DNA of 64,000 bases from Neurospora tetraspora. Its lineage: Eukaryota; Ascomycota; Sordariomycetes; Sordariales; Sordariaceae. Position 1 is the stretch's first letter, and each line of letters starts with the position of its first letter. The stretch spans positions 6,386,001-6,450,000 of the forward strand of contig NW_026944383.1 in NCBI RefSeq assembly GCF_033439725.1, read 5' to 3'. The position numbers were made by a program, and so were the translations under genes. Shown here piece after piece: positions 43,431 to 54,199 of the stretch. The notes below the pieces were generated by a model. It was not told the origin of the DNA. It saw only the letters and a list, made by a program, of their open reading frames with translations, and did no database searches.

Positions 43431-44440
43431 ATGGCGCCGTCAGCAAGCTCAAGCTCTGCTAGAACCAGAGCCCCGATGCAGCACATCGACCGCAAGGAGC
43501 TCTACACCAGTCTCGAGGCGCGCATCCGCTATCTCCATTCTTTCCTTGATTTCGGTACCGGTAAGTGCACTCAAGAGGGAGAGAGCCATGGATGTGCCTT
43601 TCTAACATTCTCTCTCAAAATACAGATGACATCGAAGCCCTCTCCTCCGGCGCCAAGTACATCCAAGCCCTGATCCCCGCCGTCGTCAACATCGTCTACA
43701 AGAAGCTCCTCTCATACGACATCACGGCGCGCGCCTTCCAGACCCGCAGCACCGCCTTCGAGGGTCCCATGGACGAAGTCCCCGACGAGGAAAGCCCCCA
43801 GATCCTCCACCGCAAGATGTTCCTGCGCGCATACCTTAAGAAGCTATGCTCGGACCCGTCGCAGATGGAGTTCTGGGAGTACCTGGACAAGGTCGGCATG
43901 ATGCACACAGGGCTGGGCCGCTCGCACCCTTTGCACATCGAGTACATCCACATCGGCGTCACCCTGGGCGTCATCCAGGACATTCTCAACGAGGCCATCT
44001 TGTCGCACCCACGCCTGCCGATGCCCCGCAAGATTGCCTTGCTCAAGGCCCTGGGCAAAGTCATTTGGATCCAGAACGACTTGTTCACCAGGTGGTATGT
44101 ACACGATGGTGAGGAGTTCACGGACGGAATGGACTTTGGCGTCGTTGAGAAGGAAGGGTTCTTGCATGGCAAGAAAGTGCTGGATGAGACTGCTGAAGCT
44201 TCTTCTTCTTCTTCTTCGGCTGCTGCTAATGGCGGCTCGGCGTGTCCTTTCTCTTCTGTTGTCGAAAGCAAGGACTGGGCGGCGGCGTCGGCATCGTCAC
44301 CCACATCTGGCAGTACGTGTCCGTTCTCTGGAGCCAGCAAGGCGATGGAGGGTCTCAGCATTGAGGATCAGAAGCCAGTGCTCGCGGCTAAGGACAACGA
44401 GGATGCTACGTCTGATACAACGGAGAAGGCGTCTCGTTAA
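43431..44440 (+). CDS. Fungal protoglobin-domain protein with two C-terminal Cys-Pro motifs, 314 aa
   Basis: Two exons, 43431-43560 and 43626-44440. Donor GTAAGT and acceptor ATACAG join in phase 1 to read FLDFGTDDIEALSSG. The globin part covers ~15-220 and resembles protoglobin/globin-sensor folds: LEARIRYLHSFLDF, HRKMFLRAYLKKL, HPLHIEYIHIGVTLG (residues ~144-158; a His here is the likely proximal haem ligand) and LHGKKVL. The tail is Ser/Ala-rich and carries CPFS at Cys250 and Cys275, a form seen in haem-regulatory motifs. There is no signal peptide, so it is cytosolic. Protoglobins bind O2, NO or CO. A gas- or haem-sensing role is inference; no catalytic output domain is attached. Confidence 0.82.
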
Positions 44441-45287
44441 GGGAAACCTCTGACATTGATATTGAAGAGGAGGAGCGTTGTTGTACTACGAAGATCACGA
44501 CGGGGGTTGCATTTTCTCTTTTTTTTCTTTCTTGATATCGTTGTTTCCGGTATGGCAAGCGGGAGTATTACTAGGTTTATCATGGTTGAGGGGACGTGGG
44601 ACTTGGCTTCTGGCGTGCATGGAAAACGATGGTCGGTCGGTGTTGGGTTCCACTTCATGTACTATACACAGGTTACGGTCCTCTTTGTTGGTCCATAGAT
44701 GATAGAGTGACTGAAAAATTCTTCTTTTAAACTTGAAGCCTTGCAGTGATTCTTCATGTCTGGCAGTTGCAGATGAAACAAGCATGTGTGTGGCGCATGC
44801 CACCGGTAGGCCAGCATGTTGTATGAGACCAGTGACGCTTAACCATGTTGGTTATGCTGTATACCCGAGTCAACCACGGCGCCGGTTGGACTTCGACGAA
44901 GTTCCTGACTGCGCCTTGTTTCAGCCACAGCTGTGAAGGACACCCACCTCGGTGGTCGTGGGCTACAGCCAACAGTGTCTAAACCACGAGCCAGAAGGGT
45001 TCACCAACGAAGGACACACGAAAATCCCACGTCGGGGGTTTTCAGTGCTTGAAATGTAAGGTAATTTGTTGAGTACACATGAGAGGTCAAGTATTTCTTG
45101 TTGCCCTCAGCAAGACTGACCGTTTTGTTCGCTGCCAGACTGCCGCCTTTACCCATGATACCCGTCGGCGTCAAGTTCCAACACTCTCGGACAATGGGTA
45201 TGACCGGAGTCGGTGAAGGAATCTACTATAATCTCATGTTGTTCATAAGCACCTGTTATGCTTAAAATATTTCATCAACACCTCAAA
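44441..45287. other. Spacer between protoglobin gene and tRNA-Gly
   Basis: 847 bp; only short overlapping frames on both strands, nothing supported. Confidence 0.5.
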
Positions 45288-45358
45288 GCGCCAGTGGTTT
45301 AGTGGTAAAATCCATCGTTGCCATCGATGGGCCCCGCGTTCGTTTCGCGGCTGGCGCA
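45288..45358 (+). tRNA. tRNA-Gly(GCC), variant with T at position 58
   Basis: Identical to the tRNA-Gly at 20115-20185 across 71 nt except one base in the T loop: TTCGATT there, TTCGTTT here. This replaces A58, which is nearly invariant in tRNAs because it forms the T54-A58 pair and is the m1A58 site. All stems are intact and a T5 run follows at about 45369, so the gene may still be transcribed but could give an unstable or poorly matured tRNA. Confidence 0.9.
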
Positions 45359-46282
45359 GTGATTTCTCTTTTTGCATTTTATCTTAGAAATACCAAACCA
45401 ACTCGGAGACCACCGAAATTGAGATCACCATTTTGGGATATCTTGATGAATCTTGTTCTACGTACCATTGCGGTTCGACCTCAGCACGCGACTGACTGTT
45501 GCTCGGGCCTCGCTTTTTGCACTGGGCTGATATCAACAATCATCAATACATTGAACAGTGTCGATAGGTAGATAGATCTCAAAGGTCTCTGAATGACGTT
45601 CATGTTGCGGCAAAGACTTTCACCAGTGCAAGTTCTTCCTGGAAAGGTTTAATGCTTGTAGTCAAAAAAAAAGGCCGTATGACTGAAACAACAACCGTTG
45701 AGTAATGCAGTTTTCTTCCAAAAAGTAGTGATTCCGCAAAACCCATCGACCCATTGTGCAATTGTAGTTAGACCTTCTATTTAGAGTAGAGGCTCTTAAA
45801 TCTATATCTAAGTTGGCGCGATACCGCGGACGAGCCTGGAAACTGGGAAGGGTAAGATTGGCTAAGACAAGATATAAGTCAATGACCTAGGTATTGTTAG
45901 GGTTAATTCGAAGGTATTTCCTAGCTGTTTACCGGGAACGGAGGTAGAACTACTCCTTCGATCCAGATGTGGTGGTACGGTACCTGAAAGTGAGTAAGCC
46001 CTGTGTGAAGTTAATGTGCGCGGTTGAAGGCTATTCCCGGGATCTGATGGTAACGAAGCGATTCGTCAGGTGTTAGAACGCCCTTGGATGAGAGATTAGG
46101 ATAGTTTTATGCCTACAATACATAGAGGTGTATAAATGTGCTTTCGATAGCCTAGAAAATGAAAGGCAGAAGTCATCCGACAAGCTTCCCCTCTTTGACA
46201 AGCTCCTTCATCTTGAAGACAGTCACTGGACTACATTAGCTTTATCCACTCATTAGCAACGCCCGCAAACCGCACAGCCAAC
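45359..46282. other. Upstream region of the GH16 gene
   Basis: No gene seen; TATA box at 46131. Confidence 0.5.
46131..46136 (+). promoter_or_regulatory. TATA box of the GH16 gene
   Basis: TATAAA in GGTGTATAAATGTG, 152 bp before the ATG. Confidence 0.5.
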
Positions 46283-47268
46283 ATGATGTTTCCTGTCTTC
46301 GCGGCTGCACTGCTCTTCTCAACCTGGGGTGTACTCGCAGCCCCAACCCAGCCCCAGCTCTCTCGCCGCAGCGGCATCACCATACCACCCGGCTACTCCC
46401 ATATCCTCTTCCAAGACGACTTCTCCCTCCTCCCCCCGGGTCCCAGCCCTTGCCCTCCAAGTGGGTCATCGCCACGGGGACCTCCTACCCCAACGGCCCA
46501 GGCAACTGGGGCACCAACGAAGTGCAAACCTACACCAAGTCACCCTCCAACATCAACATCACCTCTTCGGGGACTTTACTCATTACCCCTCTCCGCGTCA
46601 GCGTTGCCCTCCCATCCGTGGATGACTACTGGACCTCAGCCCGCATCGAAACCATAACCGACCACATCGCCTGCCCCCCCGGCGGCAAGCTGCTCATGTC
46701 CGCCAGCCTGCGCTTCGGCTCCGCCCCCTCCCCCTCGCAAATGGGCATCTGGCCGTCCTTCTGGGCCTTGGGGTCCGAGTTCCGGCGTTCCGGCAAGTTC
46801 GACCAGTGGCCCGGCGCGGGCGAGATCGACATAGCCGAGAGCACCAACGGGTCGCCTGCGGTGTGGCAGTCGCTGCACTGCGGAGTTGCTCCGGGGGGGC
46901 CGTGTAATGAGTTTTCCGGGCTGAGCACGAGCACACCTTTAGAAAGTTTAAGGGATGGGAGGACGTTCCATGTTTTCGGCGCCGAGATTGATAGGACTAA
47001 CCCCGGGGGAGACTGGAAAGGGGAGAAGTTGACGTATTTGGTGGATGGAAGGCCGATGGTGGTGTTGACGGGCGCGCAGATTGGGGATGAGAAGGCTTGG
47101 ACGGCGGTTACGAGGATGCCGAAGTATTTGATTTTGAATGTGGCGGTGGGCGGGGATTTTCCGAATAATGTTGCGAATTTGGAGGGGGGAAAGACGCCGA
47201 ATGGGAAGACGGCGGGCGGGATTGAGGCTGGGTTGGAGGTTGAGTGGGTGGCTGCTTATAGTACCTAG
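46283..47268 (+). pseudogene. Secreted GH16 beta-glucanase-type gene with a frameshift
   Basis: A signal peptide (MMFPVFAAALLFSTWGVLAAP) and HILFQDDFS, the usual start of a GH16 domain, lie in one frame up to about 46437. From about 46440 to the stop at 47268 the rest of the GH16 domain lies in another frame: SKWVIATGT, NEVQTYT, GIWPSFWALG, the catalytic GEIDIAES (Glu at 46822, Asp and second Glu present), HCG and PKYLILNVAVGGDF. One more C in the C6 run at 46432-46437 would give a continuous LLPPGSQPLPSKW. So the copy has lost one base there, or the run is mis-sequenced. The intact domain would hydrolyse or transfer beta-1,3(4)-glucan in the wall or medium. Confidence 0.8.
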
Positions 47269-48362
47269 AGGTGAAGAGGTGATGATGATGGGCGTTGAAG
47301 ATGGTGATGATATCTGATGCTGCTGATCGGATTTCACATTTTGGGCATCCTCGACCTCTAATATCGTTGTACTTGTCGGGAAGGTGGTAGATCAGAAGTC
47401 GCTAGAAGTAGAATAGAATAGAGAACGCGCGGAGAATTGAACGTCGCAGTTTCAAACTGACCGCAAAATAATTGGACCGTGTTTCAGGACTCGGACGAGC
47501 AAGATGGGATGAACCAATCCGCACAGACATGACACTGATTGACAGGCGATGCCAGTCGGTGATCTTGCGCTGTCGGCGTTCGCTGCGACCTTTCGAAACA
47601 GTGTGCCTCCTCCACCCCGCAGTTGCATTCCGGGGGTTCGTGATATGGCAGGTAGCACTAACAGAAACACATGGGGTTTCGTGCATAAACTGTTAGCATT
47701 ACCCCTGACACCGTCACACGCCTCTCGGGGGGTCATCCAGGTTACAATTCAGGTACCGTCCCCGTGTTTGACCATGAACCATCGGCCCGCTCGCCCTCGC
47801 CCCCACAGTACGTACTGCGGACAAGTCTTCGATACAATCGAACGGCTTGGCACGAGGGATCTTCCGCGGTTCCAAACTCGTCTTTCTGTGCCCGCCGCGG
47901 GAAGGGGAAGGGAGGCTTTAATATAAGTAAAGACGGCCGCGGGCCAAGCCCCCCCAGGTTCCCGTATACTATTCCGAGAGGAAGCCTTCTCGTCAGGTCT
48001 CTCTCCCGTGTTTCCAGATTCTCCTCTTCCATTCTTTTGTTTATTTCGAACCCGGTGTTCGCTTTCTTCTTGTAACCCGGTTTTGCTTGCAGTGCCCTAG
48101 CTTTGGCATCTAGCATTCTTTCATTTACTCCCTTTTTTTCGCAAGCAGAAAGAAAGACGGGAAGGAGTTTGGTCAAAAAGGTGAAGCTGTGCTTCGGATA
48201 TTGTGCTGCTTTCATCTCAACCTCACTTTCGCCTTCACTTTCGATTTCCTGGCTTCACCTCGTCGCTGGTTCGACATCTTCACCCCAACGGCTCTTTCTC
48301 CCGGCACATATCCAGAAACATCTTAGCGTCATCTCCAAAGCCCTGAAATCAAACCAGCAAAA
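47269..48362. other. Upstream region of the cystine-knot-like peptide gene
   Basis: 1.1 kb, no gene supported. A TATAAG lies at 47922, then a CT-rich stretch; this would imply a long 5' UTR of about 400 nt. Confidence 0.45.
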
Positions 48363-48693
48363 ATGAAGGCTTCCATCGTCCTCGTCTCCTTCCTCGGCCT
48401 AGTCTCCGGCATGGTACTCCCCGGACACCGTGTCAGTCCCAGCGGTGCTAAGCCGCAGCCCCGGTCCCTCTTCAGGCGTGAGGCCAATTTGGACTACCGC
48501 TATACCCCAGGGGCACAGGTATGTTGTTTTGTGATGATCCCAAAAAGATATAACGAGCTTGAGCTAACCCAAGCCTTTCGTGAACCAGGCATGCCGCGCC
48601 ATTCTCACCACGTGCCGAGCTTCGTCAGACTGCTGCTCGGGAATGAAGTGCGTGAGCGCCGATGGCGAGTCGGTTTGCACTCCCAGCGATTAA
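48363..48693 (+). CDS. Small secreted cystine-knot-like peptide precursor, 86 aa
   Basis: Two exons, 48363-48518 and 48589-48693. The donor is GTATGT, the branch-like GCTAACC precedes the acceptor CCAG, and the junction is phase 0 (PGAQ-ACRAIL). A signal peptide ([16 protein letters not shown]) is followed by a basic propeptide ending in a Kex2-type RR at residues ~38-39, then a mature end of about 47 residues. The C-terminus has exactly six Cys, spaced C-x6-C-x5-CC-x4-C-x8-C, the pattern of inhibitor-cystine-knot peptides. If folded so, three disulfides would make it very stable outside the cell. I do not recognise the family, and the role (signal, antimicrobial or wall protein) is open. The frame looks whole. 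Confidence 0.72.
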
Positions 48694-49228
48694 ATCAGTC
48701 AGAACGAATCTCGTATGATGATCGGATCGGATGGAGCCACTGGTGGCTATTGAGGAGTCGAGGTTTTCCTGCCTGCTTGGCCTGGCCTGGAGCAACTGCT
48801 GTGTCTCAACCGGGTCTGGGACTGGGTCTGGGACTTGGGTTGTCACATATCCTTTCTTTGTTCATATTTTGACACCGTTAGTGTCTTTCAAAAACAAACA
48901 AATGCCTTCAGGCAGAGGGGGTTGTGGTGGTTGGTGGATTAGCATCTCAAAACAGCATGGCCATGGGATGGTTAGACGACGAACAAGGGGAAACTATACG
49001 CTGGGCTCAATTGCCTCGTTATGTGGTATTCAAGACATAGAAGTCAACAAGGGTATCCAAATCCCAATACATAAAGTCAAACGCCGGTCTTATCATACCG
49101 CCCCAACCAGCACAAAGGTTGGAGGAGGCTGTCTATATCCAATCGTAAGCCTGCCAAGTATGAAGTAGACAAATATGGTCCCCTGTAGTTGATCCTTTCG
49201 CTGTCACCTGGCATGATCAGAAAGCTCA
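48694..49228. other. Spacer between convergent genes
   Basis: Contains a short tandem repeat of GGGTCTGGGACT (about 48810-48840). No gene supported. Confidence 0.5.
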
Positions 49229-50447
49229 TTATCTGGGATGGGGACTCATGTTGCACGAATCCGCTTCATGAGTGCCCATCAGCGGCTGTGACAGTTGCGG
49301 ATGTGACAGCTGCGCATAGGGCTGTTGTCCGTAGGCAATCGACGGGTTATATAGTAGTGGTTGCGGCGCATAGGATATCGCTGACGGGGGCGGCGGCGAG
49401 GACGTAGTGCTGAGGGCAGGATCGTAATACTGCACATAGCTGTTGTCCTTCGGTCCATTAGGGGGTGGTGGTGAACCGGGAGCGCTCAGGGGTGATGGAT
49501 GATAGGGCATCGGCGCCATGATTGGCATGCTGCCCGGGACCGGAGTGGCTGCTCTGCCATTTGATGGCGGCCGCAGCTCCGAGGGTTGAGCGGTAGGAAC
49601 CGGCTCCATGCCCTTGAGATGGCCTCGCTTCCTAAAGTACCCTGTCAAGAGCACGGCGAGAAGGGTCATCAAGGCCCCGAATACAGCGCCGCCAACCACG
49701 CTTCCCGCGATCACGCCGGCACTTGGGGTGCTGCTACCGCTGCCTGCCGATGCTGATGCTGATGCTGTTTCCGTCACTCGCACCGTGACTGTCTCGCCAA
49801 TGAGTGATCCGCTTGTGGAAAAGGAGGATATGGTCGCCGGGGCAGGACCGTTTTTGCCTGTTAATCGAGGGAGTCCAAGTTGGGCCGTCGTTTCTCCAGC
49901 CGACGTAAAGTTGACATAGTCTGTCAAGATCTCTTTATCCGCCGTGCAGTAGTACTTCGTCATGCCATTCTCGAAGCGGCGCGTTCCGCAAAACGGTGTA
50001 TCTTCACCACTGTAGACTCTTGTCAGCCGCTATTCCTCTTGAGGCCTAACACTCCTCCGCCCGGTACCTTCACCAGCCAAGTTAAACTCACCAGTATCCC
50101 ACTTGGTCGAAGTTAAGGCCGCCACATTCTGACGTAAAGGTGCTCCAAGTTGCGGTCTCAGGACCGGGGTTGTAGTCGCAACATGATGTCTGCCATAGAC
50201 AATCGTCCCCCTCGCAGCACCCGACCACGTTCAGATCCGTGTTGAACTTGCACGTGTACCCGGCCAGGCACTTGTACGCCGAGGTACCCTCCAGGAAGCC
50301 GCAGAGCTCAGGGCTCACCGTGTTAGTGTTGGTGTTGTCGGCGCGCGCGAGCACCTCTCGGACGAGGTTGGGCGTGGGAGCCTTTGTAACGCGGGCAGGT
50401 TGAGGATCTGCGCTGAGCCCTCGAGCTACTTTTGTTGGTGATTTCAT
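49229..50447 (-). CDS. Cysteine-rich single-pass membrane protein, 378 aa
   Basis: Two exons, 50092-50447 and 49229-50009. GTGAGT and CTACAG join as TG|T to read DQVGY-C-GEDTPFCGTPRF. The first part has a Cys-rich domain of a fungal type: ELCGFLEG, GYTCKFN, VGCCEGDDC, TSCCDY, SECGG, then FCG and YYCTA. A Ser/Thr/Ala-rich stalk follows. The membrane segment is at ~217-240 (VIAGSVVGGAVFGALMTLLAVLL), with a basic FRKRG after it, and a ~135-residue Pro/Gln/Tyr-rich cytosolic tail ends the protein. This layout fits fungal wall-sensor-like proteins, but no clear signal peptide follows the chosen ATG, so an upstream exon may be missing. Confidence 0.75.
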
Positions 50448-52039
50448 CGTTGGGAGATGACTAACAGATGTTGACCACTTGTGGAAGAAAGTTGAGTTTT
50501 GTTCGGATCGGTACGACGGCCGGCGAGCAACCAACCCCAAATCCACGAAGCTTATAGGACTGGATTCATAGGGATCACTTCATCGAAGAAAGGGAATCCA
50601 GAGGGAAACCCCGTGGCGCAGGACGGGAAGTCGAAGGATGAAAATCCCGGGAGTCGCCCATGTTTCCTATAGTTGATACAGCGTGGTCGTCGTATTTTCA
50701 CTCTGCTTAGCTGCAGCGAGAATGTGACGGAGGACAGGAGAGAGGAGACAAGTTGTCGGGAGCAGGTAGCTCCCTTCAAGCTTCGGATGGCGGCTTGTTG
50801 TTTTGTGGGTAGAGTCTGGAGGAAGACTTGTGAGAAGGTGAGAAGTCGGACAAGTGCTGACTCTTGGTTTGGGAAACCGCGCCTTGTCAGGCTTCAGGCT
50901 GCTTCGAAGAGAAACGCAGATCCACACGGGCTGACATCTCTGTGACCAATAAAATGCTGTGTCTCGGGAAGTCGTCTGCACTACCAAATCATAGCATCTC
51001 ATTGGCTGATTGCGGATGCAGAAAGAACGTCCAGGGTCGGACTTGCAGCTCTTTGACACCTCGAGCACTAACACTCTTAACAAACAGTCTCTTGGCACTC
51101 GAAATATTTCTCCATTGTTTTCTTCCCATTCCATCATCGTCACGAGACGAAATGAAGATATCGCAAACTATTCGGCGACATGAAAGCAAAGATATGGATT
51201 TACTCTGTCAAAGGCCTTCCTATCTATCCTCTTGTCCACGGAAAAGCGGAGCCGGCATCTGCCACACGTTTCATGCTGCGATATCGGACCGTGTCTCTTC
51301 CTCCAAAACATGGAAATGGAAATATGGCAAAGTCCTCTTCGCCAGAATTATCACTCATCGAATTAGAGCAATTGCTAATGACTCCTGGTAACAGAATCTG
51401 ATCAGCCGTGATCTACTGGTAACGTAGTCTATAAAATTGTACTGTTCACCGATTGATGCAACAAGTATTTTTCAGGGGACCATCGCTGCTTTGAACGGGA
51501 AGCAAGGCTTAAGATATCACTCGGCAATATGAAGCTTTCAGGGGTTCACTCGCACACTCAACTTCCATACTAATACATGAGCAGGTCACTACTGGCCCTG
51601 TCCATCAAACAGACATGCTCTGATATTCACCACCGAGAGAATGTCTTTAGCGGGTGGTCCGGGACTGAATTCCGAGCACAAAACCCCCTTGTGCTAACGA
51701 CCAAAGACGGAAGTATGACGAGAACAAAGCACGATACCCAGAAGTTACATTGTTCGCCGAAAACTTCGTCTAAAAGAGGTGTCGTGGCGTTATTCCGCCC
51801 TATGTGCTCTTTGAGTTCAGCGAACAATTCCATTGAAGATGGGCACTAAACTTGTCCGTCGACAGGGTGTCAAAGCAACATGGCTGTTCGACCTTTGTTT
51901 TGTGAATTGCAGGACTACATGGAACCGGAATCGAGCTTTTATAAACATCTCGATATCTCGTCTTTCGAAGACATAGATCCCAGCAGACTAACCAACAGCG
52001 AAAACACACACCGAAAGTCAGTTACTCCTTCTAACGACC
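50448..52039. other. Divergent upstream region, no gene supported
   Basis: 1.6 kb between the Cys-rich membrane protein gene and the kinase-like gene. Overlapping frames of up to ~175 codons on both strands lack any domain. Confidence 0.45.
51940..51945 (+). promoter_or_regulatory. TATA box of the kinase-like gene
   Basis: TATAAA in AGCTTTTATAAACATC, 100 bp before the ATG at 52040. Confidence 0.5.
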
Positions 52040-53326
52040 ATGTCCGACTCCAACACCCGAGCGTATCTCTTCAAGTTCAGAGGATCTGACTATGTCTTCT
52101 GCAGAATGGCCGGCCACGGCGCCGAAGCCCAAGCACAAGTCGTCCAGAAAGTCAGCACAGGTGAGCTTCTCATCCGCAAGGTGAGCAGGAACCGTCTCGA
52201 TCGAAGCAAATGCATCGAACCCAATGAGTTCCACCTTATGGAAGAGTACCTGAGTAAGCCGCCTCGCTCGCCTGATATCCGACCTCTCATCCCGAAATTC
52301 TACGGCTACGAGAAGATCCCGTCCAAGAACGGGAAGTTCCACCTCGTGTCCTACTGGCAGCTCCTAAACGGCGGCTCAGTCAAGGACTTGATTCTAACCA
52401 AGTACATGACCTTCAAGCACACCAAGTTCAACCCAGACAAGCGGTTTCCGGCCAGACTCATCGCACGCATGCTCCACCAGGTCTTCAGCTCTCTTCAACA
52501 CCTCTACACCGTCTACGAGAAGAAGCCAATCTTCCACAAGGACCTACACCCCGGTAACATCTGGGTTCACTTCCCTCCTTCCGGTGACGGAGAGCTCAGC
52601 GACATCCCCGATTTCTACCTCGGTGATTTTGGTTATGCCGGTTGGGACTTCGGCTTCAGCCCGAACCACACTGCCACCAGGGACATCGACCAAGTCCTCG
52701 AATGGGCCCGGCTAATGATCTGTATCAACCTGCCGGAGGACCAGCGGCCACCGAGAAACGGCGTCGTGCCTTGCCCCGACGACCCTCACCGTGGTACCAT
52801 CCCTGGAGACGCGCCCATGACCGCCATCCTCTCGCTCTACTACGACTTTTGTCATGAGCTCAACCGTTTCAAAGAAGAAAACGGCTGGCATATCCGCAAA
52901 CCAAGCTGCCCCCCGCCCGACCTCACCTCTTTCATCCGCCGCGCTGAGGCGCTCGAGAAGAAGCTGACTCCGTCGTTGACGGGGTTTATGTTGATGACGG
53001 GACTGAATGAGTCCAATGACGCGCGCGTCCAGAAGTTCATGCACGACATGAAGGAAAACGCCATGACAAAGGCTAGGGCGCAGCCGTTTACTATGCATGG
53101 ACCGCTGGAGAAGTGCTTGACGCCCATGGTTAGGAATTTCCCTATTAAAGTGCATGGACCGTTTTATCTGGCGGAGATGAGGGTGGCTACAGGTAGGTGG
53201 GAAGCGATTGATGATGTGACGTATCATCGGCCGGGGAAGACGAGGGGGAGTGGAAGAGGACTTAGAGCGATTTCTGAGAGCCCGGATGAGGAGGGTGGAG
53301 AGACCGATTCGGAGCCGGAGTTTTGA
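52040..53326 (+). CDS. Fungal protein kinase-like protein, 428 aa
   Basis: A single exon. The kinase core motifs are present but divergent: a possible ATP-binding Lys in ELLIRKVSRN (~45), HKDLHPGN near 167-174 in place of HRDLKxxN, and LGDFGYAGWD near 194-203 as the DFG motif. Catalytic Asp, Asn and DFG Asp are all kept, so activity is possible. No glycine-rich loop is clear. The part after ~210 (NHTATRDIDQVLEWARLM) fits the C-lobe, and the C-terminus is acidic (ESPDEEGGETDSEPEF). HKDLHPGN is also found in aminoglycoside-phosphotransferase-like and fungal orphan kinases. Substrate and role are unknown; it is cytosolic or nuclear. Confidence 0.78.
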   Translation: MSDSNTRAYLFKFRGSDYVFCRMAGHGAEAQAQVVQKVSTGELLIRKVSRNRLDRSKCIEPNEFHLMEEYLSKPPRSPDIRPLIPKFYGYEKIPSKNGKFHLVSYWQLLNGGSVKDLILTKYMTFKHTKFNPDKRFPARLIARMLHQVFSSLQHLYTVYEKKPIFHKDLHPGNIWVHFPPSGDGELSDIPDFYLGDFGYAGWDFGFSPNHTATRDIDQVLEWARLMICINLPEDQRPPRNGVVPCPDDPHRGTIPGDAPMTAILSLYYDFCHELNRFKEENGWHIRKPSCPPPDLTSFIRRAEALEKKLTPSLTGFMLMTGLNESNDARVQKFMHDMKENAMTKARAQPFTMHGPLEKCLTPMVRNFPIKVHGPFYLAEMRVATGRWEAIDDVTYHRPGKTRGSGRGLRAISESPDEEGGETDSEPEF

Positions 53327-54199
53327 GGGGTTTGGCTTGATGTCCGGTGTCTCAAGTGAGGCAGTTGTCTTGATTTCGAACGGATCTCTTTTTGTTTTGT
53401 GTTTTTAGAGTTCGTGTAAGGTGATTTGGCTTGGTAGACTTGGGCGTAGAGCAGGCCTCTCGTCATCTCTCTTGGTGATCGTTGTTGGCTTGGATACGCA
53501 CTTGTTGAAAGAGAAGGTCAACTTGATCTAGATCAGCGTTAGAATGAATTGATTTATGAATGCCGGATCAATGTTCCAAACAAGTACTATACGTGATTAC
53601 CCCTAGGTAGCAAATTATCACCTTAGCCAGTTGACGGGGCTACAAATAAAGGGTCATAGATTAGGGGCTGTAACGTTATTCCTTGTGTGCGTCTTTGGTG
53701 CTTGTAAATATGGAAGGTAACGACGGTAAGATAAAAGATAAGGTACTGTAGTCTCAGGATACCATTCTCGCTAGTTCAAATCCTTACATCAAGACAGCTT
53801 TTCATCCATTTGTCTTCCAATCCAGCACGCCCTCCGCATACATCTCCAGTTCAGCGCTCCTCAACCTGGGGAAGTACCATGACCGCAGCTCCTACGATTT
53901 CGCTACTGCAAAAGATCAAAAGGAGATAATAGAAGAAGAAGTGTCTGCTCACCGTGGTCAAAACATACTATCTTTTACTAGTGTGCAGGTCGGTCCATGA
54001 CGCCGAAAACCCGTGCATGCGGATACTACACCATAGTGTCCCCCAAGGGTCCAACCTGGGTTCGGCCGCCTGGACACTGGATTTGACTTGCCTTCCTAAA
54101 GCGGAAATACTACCTCAGTTACGTCGTGTCAATATCTGCTGGGGGGGCACATTTTGATTGAATTCTTCGCTTCTTTTTACGATGTAGTATATGAGCGTC
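53327..54199. other. Spacer before the minisatellite
   Basis: No gene seen. GATTACCCCTAGGTAGCAA at about 53596-53614 resembles ATTACCCCTAGAGGTAGCAA at about 54876-54895, a dispersed short repeat. Confidence 0.45.

Noticed and set aside
47742-48215. 157-codon minus-strand frame upstream of the cystine-knot-like peptide
   Set aside because: No domain, signal or splice support; it overlaps the likely 5' UTR of the plus-strand gene.
53590-53680. Possible small inverted repeat ATTACCCCTAG...TTAGGGGCTGTAA
   Set aside because: The arms are only ~9 bp with mismatches and no target duplication; too weak to call an element.
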